DNA of 57,330 nucleotides from Bacillota bacterium (lineage in GTDB: Bacteria; Bacillota; Clostridia; Lachnospirales; Lachnospiraceae). The translations under genes and the position numbers were made by a program. Position 1 is the first letter of the stretch. Every line of letters starts with the position of its first letter. Below the pieces are notes generated by a model. It ran no database searches. It was not told the origin of the DNA and was given only the letters and a program-made list of their open reading frames with translations. This document shows, piece after piece, positions 17,501-24,343 of the stretch. The stretch spans positions 1-57,330 of the forward strand of contig JAEZWQ010000057.1 of the NCBI GenBank assembly GCA_023420085.1. The letters are read 5' to 3'.

Positions 17501-20500
17501 ACCTACAGAGGATGGCACACCAGATAAGAGTACAGAAGGATTAACTCCTGATGCAGATGGTAAGATAACCATCAATAATGTTGGACCATTTAAACCAAAT
17601 GAAGATATCTATGTAACAGGTTATGACGAATTTAATAACCCATCAGATAAGACACATACAAGGGTAATTGATAAGGAAACATCAGCTGAACCAAACTTTG
17701 ATAAACCAAATGTTGGAGATAGACAGGTTACTATTACACCAGCTAAGGATGCAGAAAAATTAGAAGTTAAACTTGGCGATGCAGAACCTAAAAAATATGT
17801 CAAAGATAATGATGGAAAATGGTATCCAGATAAGGGTGACGGAACACCAGATAAGACTGATCCAAATTCAGGAATTGAAGAAAAAGATGGAAAAGTAATT
17901 ATTCCAACCGATCAAATAACTGAAGGAACAATTGTAACCGTTACACAAACAGAAAAAGATAAAAAGCCAAATTCTAAGAGTGATACTCCTAAGAGAGTTC
18001 AAACTAATAAAACTACTACAGATCCAATTACAGATGGAGATAGTTCTATAACAGTAACACCTCCACCAGAAGCAGACACTGTAGAGATAAAACTAGAAGA
18101 TGGCACTAAGATAACAGTTGTAAAAGATAAGGAAACTCAAAATTGGTACCCTGCTAAACCTGATGGTTCAGCAGATAAGGATCAACCAAATATTGAAGTT
18201 AAGGATAATAAACTAGTAATTCCAGTACCTGAAGAAAATAGAACACAGATTAAGACTGGAAAACCAATAGTTATTGTTGCAACAGATAAAGAAAACTTAA
18301 AAGATCCTTCTGAACCAGAAGTTGTTGTTGTAGGACAGCCAAAGACTCCTGAAGTAACTGATCCAAAACAAAGCCCAGGAACAAATGAATATGTAGTTGT
18401 TACTGGAAAAGGTGAGCCAGGAGCTACAGTTGTTGTAAGAGATCCAGCTACAAAAGAAGTGATTGGAACTGCTGTTGTAGATGATAATGGTGATTACAAG
18501 GTAAATATCCCAAGAAATAAGGTTCCTAATGATAGCAATATTTCAATAACACAACAAGGTAAAAATAAATTTGAATCTGATCCAATTGAGCAAACAGTGG
18601 ATAAAGAACCACCTGCTAAACCAGAAGGAGATTCACCAGTTGATGGATCAAAAGAAATTAAGATAAACACACCAACTGATGATACTTCAAAGATTAAGGT
18701 TACTCTTCCAAATGGAGAAGAAGTAATGCTAAATAAAGATGGAGAAGATTGGAATTTAGAAGATCCTAATTCAGGATATAAGGTAGAAAAAGGTGATGAT
18801 GGTAGCATAACATTGAAGCTACCTGATGATGCTGAACCACTTAAGGTGAATGAATCTATCCTATTAAATGGATATGATGAATTTAATAACCCTTCTGAAA
18901 CTACAAGAATTACTGTAATTGATAAGGATCCAAGCTTCATCCCAGAAAATATTAAACAAAAACCTAGAGATGAAGATGGAAATGTAGTAATTGAGGCAGA
19001 ATTACCAGATGGTGTAACTAAAGAGCAGGCTGAAAAGGCTACGATTACACTTGTAGGTAATGACGGAAATACTATAGAGGTAACTCCTGAAATAGTTGAA
19101 GAAAATGGAAAAACTAAGTTGGTTTATAAAGTTCCTGATGGTAATATTAAAGAAAATGAAAGAGTTACAATAAAGGTTCAAGAACCAGATAAGAAGATTT
19201 CAAATTCTGATCCATCAGAAAGAATGAACATTGATCCACCTACACCACCTACTATTAAGACACCAAAAGATGGAGATAATAGTTTTGTACTTGTACCACC
19301 GACAGAAGAAGATACTAAAAATATAACAATAAAGGTACCTAATGATGAAAATCCATTAGTATTAACTAAGGGAGATGATGGAGAGTACAAATTACCTGAT
19401 GATTCAGAGTATAAAATTGAAAAGAATGAAGATGGAAGCATACGTGTTACACTTCCAAATAAAAAGACTCTGAAAAATGGAGAAAAGATAACAGCTAACG
19501 CTAGCGACAATATGAATAATACTTCAAAGGATGGAGAAACTACTGTTGGAGATAGAACTGTTTCCGATAAACCTGTACAAAAAGAAACGGAATATACTGA
19601 TCCTTCAAATCCAACAGAAGATTCAGCTACTATTATAATTGAAGCTAATGTTGATCCTAACCTTGTTGAAAAGGATACTGTTATAACTTTGATACAAGAT
19701 GGTAAAGAAGTTACTGATAAAGATGGTAAGCCTATAAAAGGAACGGTTGATAATAATGGTTTAGTTACATTTAAAGTACCAGCAAATAGAATTGAAGAAA
19801 AACCTGTTAGCATAAAAACAAGTGATAATGGTGTAGGTAAGGAATCTGAGCTTTCAAATCAAATTGACAAGACACCAGCTATTATTACTGGAAACCCAAG
19901 TGTTAATGGAAGAGTTGGCGATGAAATAACTCCTGTTACAATTGAGGTTGATGATAAAACTGCAACCGTTGAAGTACTTGGAGATATGCCAGACGGATTA
20001 AAACTTGAAGGAGATCCAGAAAATGGATATAAGATTACAGGAACACCAAAAAATCCTTCTACAGAACCTATTACATTAATAACTACTGATGACCATGGAA
20101 ATAAAAAAGTTACTAAGGTTCCAGTAAGTATTGTAGAAAGAGAAAAGGTTGATACACCTGTTGTTGAAGAACCAGAAGCTGGAGATACAACTATAAAGGT
20201 AACTCCACCAACAAATGCAGATAGAATTGAAATAACTCAACCTGACGGAACCAAGACAGTTATTAAGAAAGATCCTAATGATAACAATTGGTATGAATAT
20301 ATATTCAATGGAGATGGATATGATGAAAAAGTCGATGAGCCATTAAAGATTGAAGATGGTAGAGTTATAGTAAGTACACCAAAGAATGATGATGGTGAAC
20401 CAGTTCCTCTAAGACCTGGTGAAAAGATTACAGTTCAAGGCTTTAATGATGGAGATGATCTAACTCCTTCTGATAAAGAAGTTGCTGTAGTTCCATTATC

Positions 20501-21701
20501 TAAACATCAAACTGATAAACCAAGGTTATATGAGGTTGAAGAGAGATCTGCAGTATTTAAGATAGCTCCACCTCAAGGAAATAATCCATACAAGCTTGCA
20601 GATAAGCTAATAGTTACATTTAGCAAGAATGGAGTTGACAATGGCAGACTAGAAATAGTCAAAGTTGGAAATCAATGGATGGATGAAGCAGGGAACTTAT
20701 ATACACCTGCTGCCGATGGATCATTTGATGTAAAAGTTCCTAATGGAATAGTACTAGTAAAAGGTGTAACAATTTCTGCGATAGCTATTAATGAAAGATT
20801 ATCTGCTATTAGAAGTGAATCTACTTCTGTAGGAGTAGGAATAGCTAAAACTGCGACACCAATTCCACCAGTTCAAACTGAATCAGATAAGTGTGGAATA
20901 GTAGTTGTTGAAGGTAACAAAACTGATGATCCTACTATTGAGGCTGGAGATACTATAACTGTATACAATAAAAATGGAGAAGTTATAGGCTCTGCCAAGG
21001 TAAAGAATGATGGAACTTATAAGATTGAAATAGAAAAAGATAAGATTTCAGAAGATGGTACAATAGTAGTTACTAATAAAAATGGAGAAAGACCTGAGTC
21101 TGATCCTGTAAATACAAAGGTTGATATTGTATCACCTGTGCCAGAAATAGTATCTGAACTTAAGAAAGATTCTGCAGAAATAATTATTAATCCTGACAAT
21201 AGTGAAACTGTAGATGTAAGTAAACTTATAGTTGAAATTCCTATCGAAGGAGAAGAAAAACCAGTTACAATAGTATTGACTAAAAATAATGATGATGGAA
21301 ATTGGTCAAGTAACAATGCTGAATATAAGGTTGAAGAAAAGGATGGAAAAATCGTAGTAAAAATACCTAACGATAAGGATCTAATTGAAGAAGGAACTCT
21401 TGTAGTTAATGGATTTGATAAATTTGGAAATTGTAGTGCTAGAGTTGAGAAGAAGGTGACAAAGACGGAAACACCAGACCCAGGAAAACCAGATCCAGGA
21501 AAACCAGATCCAGAAAAACCAGATCCAGGAACACCAGATCCAGGTAATCCAAGTTCAGGCGGAGATGGTAATGGTGTAACTGATAAGGAAAAAGATAAGT
21601 TAGCAAACACTGGAGTACCAGTAGAGGCATCATTAATACTTCTATCAGCTATTAGTTTGGCAGGTATAACAATATCTAAAAAACGTAAAGATGATAGATA
21701 A
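11520..21701 (+). CDS. Giant 3393-residue surface protein with InlB-type, Cna-B-like and repeated Ig-like domains, LANTG anchor
   Basis: A signal peptide (MKKTLSLILAILLAFTAV..., cut near AYA|ED, residue 25) is followed by a mosaic. Listeria-Bacteroides/InlB-B-type repeats occur near residues 130-190, about 1243-1326 (ending HLYPKWK) and about 1493-1594 (KGWSTQKDGGNLYYKPGD). A Cna-B-like domain (ITLQKVWKNVDPVEGFKVGL) spans about 1594-1740. Some 1570 residues of Ig/Big-like modules then share a W-Y-P signature (GDKWYPIKENGEPDK, DGKWYPPTEDGTPDK) and a GKGEPGATVVV type. A Pro/Asp/Lys repeat (PDPGKPDPGKP, about 3318-3343) probably spans the wall. The sorting signal is LANTG (3361-3365), a hydrophobic stretch and KKRKDDR. 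LANTG departs from LPKTG of the other anchored proteins here. No enzymatic motif was seen; adhesion or biofilm formation is inferred. Confidence 0.85.
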   Translation: MKKTLSLILAILLAFTAVLPSAAYAEDIVRTRKPRSIRPGDNRANVSKYYFYETEEKAEAAQQSHTPGGEPSNTGLVLSQVVYDNVYPANMLYQPPFKEYHDKLFKGWFYKSNGTETEVEFLKPVEVSGQKEFFVYPKYSTMIYANFMEGTSVLGSAKVDENGQIKVSESIPPQPERTDKKYDGWTIGKPYASVEEATKENVLFKFGETKLTENTNLYAIAKDIVKITYDLHEFPGTIGKELDRKKVEADGVSVITKGGTWDEKAEVWNNGTSIEQELNDHPENYGYSFDTWYVEEVNQAALDSATEGTDAIKKVPLMVDGGKYYYKTSDGTKGELFKPSESTIIHLGLTPLDRNFRLIFMNEKRPSPNYRPDGNVEGANYVYYGDDTKYNEKQYEYYATIDVKKLGNGNTTIGGKNLEEILKAKVGSILRVGSSPSDATYTYLNIGNLPKPEDFAGIIANQDSLNEQDVKNLLYGFEYNENKTKTEAEKITKDNVLELDYGLVNNDNTAALVVYLDRRVIDLAFLPLLSPGPMLNVHNNIGSSSGVFNSESFFNAVSDFVTYDEGEKFDAAEWEEEHYNKLMPYDPEYGGFPDLPYDWSAVKAYSDTLLNNDEHYEFSGDPEAPTANDYFLGAPLVKDLVSKFPYFLTGIFGNKIYFKFSEKDWKKFKGFSATTITNKEGTKIELPAANASEEGKKSPSFVYGQDTFTRWIGIINAMNEEMFKNIRGFNEYANIHTFNPDLDMALYNNNAKVSFKFRATGKGGKGLVEQIVPITLERDFRNSTEKAIWDDDKDTYSEYTQLYGKILDGDMGTRLTINESEAKDPNNHKKLIKLSNGTPTFWLGTEFNYQTNRMPKRYSAAIVPIEVTEAEKDKSADEKNKIISTELGTKVGTPEFKKVWESGAKDFIKKRVISFEGKPAVFVTRDSESTGFNQAEYKPLPGFTVIGGENYDADKSKQIGSVSQISSYENLNKGLEAYNVVLSRVATDNMEEAAKTESIDVRGNKQAPLWWINPDKLIKADGSGFNFNLTQYPWQGKDFQEKLNNNQYLGRDPYNFDISFKQTVKDNDRNIDPAAFENGNSIREVLESTYTPEEGNKDNSLGYYFNTNDNDTYVENNYAVPLYYVRNKYKLTFELGETPKDTELTNQEFNDIPYNALLVGSKPEDRPYYDGAGLEEYVKKFTDRLPQRDINGNITNKDNLIFNQKGDKYFAGFYLDPAGVFKFDPTTMHMPEHNMKVFAVWKPYVYKVYFHALESTVIGADNKTNIRYIQVVKPNEFAAPVGSQYAQLPTGMTRDNFLGWMEKGKSNVFDFLKPITGDVHLYPKWKSQKSRIVYVYDYDLNKEKLSNEDFNSIIEHLLNNKKEGENPVGTETNPFKKDDVFFLSPYTYTIDRDLHVRSPLGFKDDTTPKEVLQPSAPKGKKAFGKTFLGWTIYYRERNTDGTNIWNEIKGREDKNKIYYYNSLFNLDLNNTTKVHGVGDGIMFFVANWGESVGDTKITFHSNYQNGTPEKEHEVILKGGNLFALPNMTEQINKGNNGVTDTTVLGWKNGDYFFKGWSTQKDGGNLYYKPGDKIYVDSLDEMTFNHLYAIWDEGIEITLQKVWKNVDPVEGFKVGLLRRELGATSNDGLNGFKPLAETIQDVPTNDTKLTWRMPKVSENGKKYIYVTAEFKADQEEAFKSMAKWSDLGINVSFDEGVDKVQEFGKVSNVDAMSSATRRFENEQNGKEGIKFVLTNSKQEPKEPTDKPTVDTPPVGGDTLLVTPPEGADRIHVEITDGDTINIMKDGDKWYPIKENGEPDKENEIIVENRKVKIPVKPEQLKYDKPIKVTATDKANNKKESEAVIVVPEVQTSEKPTDIKQLPGTDENSIITGKGVPGSTITVYDENNNPIASTKVNDDGSWTAEVPKNKLGNSDPALVKVSQTEKDKHPSPPPTDPTEYTTIDKKGPDAPGVDAPREDSESLKVTPKADTEKLVIQLPNGDTKTFVKDDDGKWYPPTEDGTPDKSTEGLTPDADGKITINNVGPFKPNEDIYVTGYDEFNNPSDKTHTRVIDKETSAEPNFDKPNVGDRQVTITPAKDAEKLEVKLGDAEPKKYVKDNDGKWYPDKGDGTPDKTDPNSGIEEKDGKVIIPTDQITEGTIVTVTQTEKDKKPNSKSDTPKRVQTNKTTTDPITDGDSSITVTPPPEADTVEIKLEDGTKITVVKDKETQNWYPAKPDGSADKDQPNIEVKDNKLVIPVPEENRTQIKTGKPIVIVATDKENLKDPSEPEVVVVGQPKTPEVTDPKQSPGTNEYVVVTGKGEPGATVVVRDPATKEVIGTAVVDDNGDYKVNIPRNKVPNDSNISITQQGKNKFESDPIEQTVDKEPPAKPEGDSPVDGSKEIKINTPTDDTSKIKVTLPNGEEVMLNKDGEDWNLEDPNSGYKVEKGDDGSITLKLPDDAEPLKVNESILLNGYDEFNNPSETTRITVIDKDPSFIPENIKQKPRDEDGNVVIEAELPDGVTKEQAEKATITLVGNDGNTIEVTPEIVEENGKTKLVYKVPDGNIKENERVTIKVQEPDKKISNSDPSERMNIDPPTPPTIKTPKDGDNSFVLVPPTEEDTKNITIKVPNDENPLVLTKGDDGEYKLPDDSEYKIEKNEDGSIRVTLPNKKTLKNGEKITANASDNMNNTSKDGETTVGDRTVSDKPVQKETEYTDPSNPTEDSATIIIEANVDPNLVEKDTVITLIQDGKEVTDKDGKPIKGTVDNNGLVTFKVPANRIEEKPVSIKTSDNGVGKESELSNQIDKTPAIITGNPSVNGRVGDEITPVTIEVDDKTATVEVLGDMPDGLKLEGDPENGYKITGTPKNPSTEPITLITTDDHGNKKVTKVPVSIVEREKVDTPVVEEPEAGDTTIKVTPPTNADRIEITQPDGTKTVIKKDPNDNNWYEYIFNGDGYDEKVDEPLKIEDGRVIVSTPKNDDGEPVPLRPGEKITVQGFNDGDDLTPSDKEVAVVPLSKHQTDKPRLYEVEERSAVFKIAPPQGNNPYKLADKLIVTFSKNGVDNGRLEIVKVGNQWMDEAGNLYTPAADGSFDVKVPNGIVLVKGVTISAIAINERLSAIRSESTSVGVGIAKTATPIPPVQTESDKCGIVVVEGNKTDDPTIEAGDTITVYNKNGEVIGSAKVKNDGTYKIEIEKDKISEDGTIVVTNKNGERPESDPVNTKVDIVSPVPEIVSELKKDSAEIIINPDNSETVDVSKLIVEIPIEGEEKPVTIVLTKNNDDGNWSSNNAEYKVEEKDGKIVVKIPNDKDLIEEGTLVVNGFDKFGNCSARVEKKVTKTETPDPGKPDPGKPDPEKPDPGTPDPGNPSSGGDGNGVTDKEKDKLANTGVPVEASLILLSAISLAGITISKKRKDDR

Positions 21702-21702
21702 A

Positions 21703-21729
21703 AGAGGTGGGCATATGCCCATCTTTTTT
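21703..21729 (+). terminator. Terminator of the giant surface gene
   Basis: Hairpin gtgggc (21707-21712) / gcccat (21717-21722), extended by aag / ctt, followed by tttttt. It starts directly after the stop codon. Confidence 0.75.
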
Positions 21730-21741
21730 GTATGTGTGAAT

Positions 21742-21763
21742 TGCCTTTGTTTATAGAATTATT
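21742..21763 (+). repeat. Left 22-bp direct repeat
   Basis: Identical over 22 bases to 24255-24276; flanking bases differ on both sides. It starts 13 bases after the giant-gene terminator. Confidence 0.85.
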
Positions 21764-21871
21764 GTTATCTATGACAAATTAAGTGATATTAGATTTAAAC
21801 CGTAAACGTACCATATTTGTTAGGATATTATTTTTATGGCATAATGCGATAACACACAGGAGGATATAACC

Positions 21872-22311
21872 ATAATTGGAGATAACATAAACCTACTACG
21901 TAATACACATAATTTAATGCGGACTGAATTTGTAAAATTATTTGCATTTTACGTAATAGTCTTAGTAGATATGAAAATGAAAATAGTATGGTATAAATAG
22001 AACTAATTGATAGTATTTGTCAGAAATTTAATGTTTCACATATTGACATTATTGGTAAAGGTAAAAATATTGATATGCGTTGAAAATTATCAACTTACTT
22101 TAAAAATTGAAGAGGCTAAATAACGTGGAGCAGCCGTATTGTTTGAGACATACATATACCAAGGTGGTCAAGATATTGATTTTGATGATAAAACTAATCT
22201 ATGGATTTTAATGATTGATGATTTGGATGAATTGACTAATACAAAGATTTATCTAATAGATAGCTTTTAAATTTGATAAGATAAAAACGTACAGGAATGT
22301 TCATTTTAAAA
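21872..22311 (+). pseudogene. pezA: Decayed PezA-type antitoxin (epsilon/zeta family) gene
   Basis: A perfect ribosome site (caggagg, 21857-21863) is followed eight bases later by ATA where ATG is expected, and then IGDNINLLRNTHNLMRTEF. After a frameshift the reading continues LRNSLSRYENENSMV, a stop, IELIDSICQKFNVSHIDIIG. A further frame change gives ENYQLTLKIEEAK, a stop, RGAAVLFETYIYQG, then DKTNLWILMIDDLDELTNTK. From memory this follows PezA of Streptococcus closely: an XRE-type helix-turn-helix and then the toxin-binding helices. At least a lost start codon, two frameshifts and two stops make it dead. The zeta-type kinase toxin PezT, normally next downstream, is absent. Confidence 0.75.
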
Positions 22312-22447
22312 TGTAAATTTTCGTGTTGATATTTATAGGGAACAAGCCTTATTTACAGAAAAAGGGATGTATATTTGCGGCATATCTTATGCTGGAGATT
22401 GCAGATAACAGGGCTGTTTTGCGTCTATGATTCTCTAAAAAAATAAA

Positions 22448-22476
22448 AATCTTCTCGCAAAAGCTGCGAAAAGATT
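22448..22476 (-). terminator. Terminator of the ParE/Phd module
   Basis: Stem aatctt-c-tcgca (22448-22459) / tgcga-a-aagatt (22465-22476) with loop aaagc. On the minus strand it is followed by a T-rich run (opposite aaaaaaataaaa, from 22447 down). It ends 4 bases before the toxin stop. Confidence 0.8.
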
Positions 22477-22480
22477 AGGT

Positions 22481-22807
22481 TTAAACAAGTGGAAAGCCGA
22501 CCTTTAAGATAGAGATCCAGTCACTTTTGGTATAAAGGAAACGAATAACTGTCACCTGATTTTTTTCCACCACATAAAAAGCGAGATAGTTTTTTACTTG
22601 TATGAAGCGGATGCCCCAGCCAGACAGAAGCTTATCCTCAACGATGGGATGCTCATGGGGAAACGGAAGCAAGGCATTGATCTTCTGATCCGTTTCCTCA
22701 AGGAGATCGTCAGCAGCTTTGGGATTTTTCAATACAAACTCAATATAATCGGCAGCATAGGCAATATCCCGCTGTGCAACAGTTGTGATATGCAAATGAT
22801 AGTTCAT
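22481..22807 (-). CDS. ParE/RelE-family toxin
   Basis: This 108-residue protein has the ParE-like pattern: HLHITTVAQRDIAYAADYIEFVL at the N terminus, a helix hairpin with KAADDLLEETDQKI, and the C-terminal strands WGIRFIQVKNYLAFYVV and VTVIRFLYTKSDW. ParE relatives inhibit gyrase and RelE relatives cut mRNA; the target cannot be decided here. The start overlaps the antitoxin stop by 4 bases (ATGA), the usual coupled arrangement. Base composition is richer in GC than the flanking chromosome, which fits recent transfer from another Firmicute. The gene appears intact. Confidence 0.8.
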   Translation of the reverse strand: MNYHLHITTVAQRDIAYAADYIEFVLKNPKAADDLLEETDQKINALLPFPHEHPIVEDKLLSGWGIRFIQVKNYLAFYVVEKNQVTVIRFLYTKSDWISILKVGFPLV

Positions 22808-23067
22808 TGTCTGCGACGGCTCCTTATCTCTGCCATAGCTTCAGAAAATGGACGAGTTTTTCCAGAAGAAAGGTCATCCATGCCTTCATGGAGAAGGCCG
22901 TATAACTCACAGCGGCCTGCAAGTTGTTCATATGCCTCAATGCTCATAACAGCAAGATCGCCCTTGCCGTTTTTTGTAATGTAAACAGGCTCAGCATATT
23001 CATGGCAGTAATTAGAAATTTCGTTATAGCTGTTGCGCAGGTCTGCGCTTGAACGGATTTTTGGCAT
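22804..23067 (-). CDS. Phd/YefM-family antitoxin
   Basis: This 87-residue protein has the Phd/YefM N-terminal DNA-binding fold: IRSSADLRNSYNEISNYCHE, then PVYITKNGKGDLAVMSIEAYEQL (about 27-49). A C-terminal helix (MDDLSSGKTRPFSEAMAEIR) is expected to neutralise the toxin. The ribosome site is aggaggtg on the minus strand (about 23073-23080). It is first in the pair and its promoter contains a perfect 12-base inverted repeat, so conditional autorepression is likely. Confidence 0.85.
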   Translation of the reverse strand: MPKIRSSADLRNSYNEISNYCHEYAEPVYITKNGKGDLAVMSIEAYEQLAGRCELYGLLHEGMDDLSSGKTRPFSEAMAEIRSRRRQ

Positions 23068-23080
23068 AAAAGCACCTCCT

Positions 23081-23118
23081 TATAAAGAAATTATAACTGA
23101 ATTTCTTTATACTGTAAA
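23081..23118 (-). promoter_or_regulatory. Promoter and operator of the ParE/Phd module
   Basis: Minus-strand TTTACA (23118-23113), 17 bases, TATAAT (23095-23090). A perfect 12-base inverted repeat (tataaagaaatt, 23081-23092, and aatttctttata, 23100-23111, 7-base spacer) covers the -10 and most of the promoter spacer. This is a classic autoregulatory operator layout. Confidence 0.75.
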
Positions 23119-23362
23119 TAGGAAAAGAAAAGTATTCAGGGGTTTATGCAGTAAGAATTATACAGAACTTTGATTTGCATTAGAATCTATATAGCGAAAA
23201 TGTATGGAATTCGTTTAATGACAAGGGAGATAGAGAGGAAAAGCAGTGCCTCCATGGGACAGATGGTATCTGGATATTGCTTCACGAATGTATCTCTATT
23301 TTTTCTGATACACTTTTTATTATATGAAAGAGTTCTGATTGTAAATTATATAGTAAAAAAAA

Positions 23363-23393
23363 TGTCACTTTGTGGCATAATGGTGTCACTTTG
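23363..23393 (+). promoter_or_regulatory. Direct repeat tgtcactttg upstream of the broken AlbA_2 gene
   Basis: Two identical 10-mers (23363-23372 and 23384-23393) lie 21 bases apart, two helical turns, with gcataat between them. They directly precede the ribosome site (gtggagg) of the AlbA_2 pseudogene and look like a dimer-pair operator. Confidence 0.5.
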
Positions 23394-23410
23394 AGAAGTG
23401 GAGGAACATC

Positions 23411-23937
23411 ATGAATCTGGGAAAAGAAACGGAAACTCTTGAATTTAAGAAGACAACTGGTGAAATGAAAGAAGCAATGGTTTCGATTTCATCAATGTTA
23501 AATAAATATGGCATTGGTACGTTGTATTTTGGTGTAAGAGCAGTGGTGATGTTATTGGACAGGATGTCTCAGAGTCATCATTAAGGGATGTCTCCAGAGC
23601 AGTATATGAAAATATAATAGGAGCAGAGCTTCCGGTTTATGAGCTGGTAGGGACTACACTTCGGATCTATTTTAAGGCACTGGAAAGCGCTCTCATAGAT
23701 CAGCCTAAAGTCCCAAAGGATCAGAATGAACTTTTGGATGAACCTAAAGAGAACCTTTTAGCTGCAAAAATCATCCGGTTGCTCAGGGATAATCCGAAAT
23801 CAACTTATGATTATCTCGTAATAGAATTGAATGTTTCACGTAGCACAATAAAAAGAGTAATGGAAAATCTGGCCACTGATGGTTATATTGTGGGAGTCGG
23901 TGGAAAGAGATATGGACATTGGAAAGTAAATGATTAA
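23411..23937 (+). pseudogene. Broken AlbA_2 (Schlafen-AlbA) domain regulator
   Basis: The frame starts MNLGKETETLEFKKTTGEMKE, the typical start of AlbA_2 proteins annotated as putative DNA-binding or RecG-related. It runs to IGTLYFGV, where a frameshift occurs, and resumes as SGDVIGQDVSESSLRDVSRAVYENI. The long middle of the protein is then missing, and the frame continues IGAELPVYELVGTTLRIYFKAL and ends in a winged-helix domain (LLAAKIIRLLRDNPKSTYDYL, VSRSTIKRVMENLATDGYI). The family is usually about 350-480 residues; here under 180 codons remain. One frameshift and one large internal deletion make it non-functional. GC content is higher than the surroundings. Confidence 0.75.
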
Positions 23938-23941
23938 AGCG

Positions 23942-23981
23942 AAAGCGGCCTCCGGTAATAAATAGCACCGGGAGCCGCTTT
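23942..23981 (+). terminator. Hairpin after the AlbA_2 pseudogene
   Basis: Stem aaagcggc (23942-23949) / gccgcttt (23974-23981) with an inner tccggt / accggga stem. No clean T tract follows immediately, but gtctttttta lies 10 bases on. It could serve both converging strands. Confidence 0.6.
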
Positions 23982-23987
23982 CCTGAT

Positions 23988-24165
23988 TCAGTCTTTTTTA
24001 TAAAATTGTATTTCATAACCATTTGCGCAAAGCAGAATGTCCGGCATCCAGTCAGGGGATCTGCCCATCTGTTCACAGACAGCTTTTATATCAACGCTGG
24101 GGTCACATTTGATAATAAGTTCATCATGGACATGCCTGACGATAAAGCAGTTGCGAAGATTTTTC
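23988..24165 (-). pseudogene. C-terminal scrap of a phage-type family A DNA polymerase
   Basis: On the minus strand the frame reads NLRNCFIVRHVHDELIIKCD, then AVCEQMGRSPDWMPDILLCA, and ends NGYEIQFYKKD. HVHDE is motif C of family A DNA polymerases (the catalytic Asp follows His), and the MGR...P.W.....L.A.GY..FYKKD ending is typical of phage and ICE-borne polymerases. Only the last ~57 residues remain; the frame upstream of 24165 does not look like polymerase. It shows that the island once carried phage-like DNA. Confidence 0.7.
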
Positions 24166-24254
24166 ATAGTGTAAATGTCAATACAAAAATGTACATTTTT
24201 ATATTGACATTTACAAATAAGATTACTTTGTTTCATAAATTAGGAATTTTTATC

Positions 24255-24276
24255 TGCCTTTGTTTATAGAATTATT
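24255..24276 (+). repeat. Right 22-bp direct repeat
   Basis: Identical to 21742-21763; ends 15 bases before the -35 box of the permease promoter. Confidence 0.85.
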
Positions 24277-24290
24277 CTATTAAGAGAATA

Positions 24291-24319
24291 TTGAATAGAT
24301 TAATATAAAATAATATAAT
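24291..24319 (+). promoter_or_regulatory. Promoter of the NCS2 permease gene
   Basis: TTGAAT (24291-24296), 17 bases, TATAAT (24314-24319); the ATG follows at 24344 with aggagg at 24333-24338. The short leader leaves no room for a purine riboswitch. Confidence 0.75.
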
Positions 24320-24343
24320 TTTACAATAGATTAGGAGGGGACA

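Larger units (their letters stand above)
21742..24276 (+). mobile_element. 2.5-kb accessory island bounded by 22-bp direct repeats
   Basis: The same 22 bases (starting tgcctttgtttatag) stand at 21742-21763 and 24255-24276. Everything between is accessory: a decayed pezA, a ParE/Phd pair, a broken AlbA_2 gene and a phage polymerase tail, with visibly higher GC in the last three. No integrase or transposase remains. The repeats fit attachment-site halves or a duplication made during insertion, and deletion of the element core would leave this remnant. Insertion lies just after the terminator of the giant gene and just before the permease promoter. Confidence 0.65.

Noticed and set aside
16217..17575. 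452-codon minus-strand open frame within the giant surface gene
   Set aside because: Same antisense artefact of a biased repetitive coding sequence.
22312..22447. Short open stretch (AYLMLEIADNRAVLRL) between the pezA remnant and the ParE terminator
   Set aside because: Could be the tail of a lost gene, but no start, no partner and no family could be assigned.
22598..22984. 128-codon plus-strand frame opposite the ParE/Phd pair
   Set aside because: The minus-strand genes have coupled starts, ribosome site, operator and terminator; the plus-strand frame has none.
23170..23394. 74-codon frame upstream of the AlbA_2 pseudogene
   Set aside because: No ribosome site or recognisable protein; it overlaps the probable operator of the next gene.
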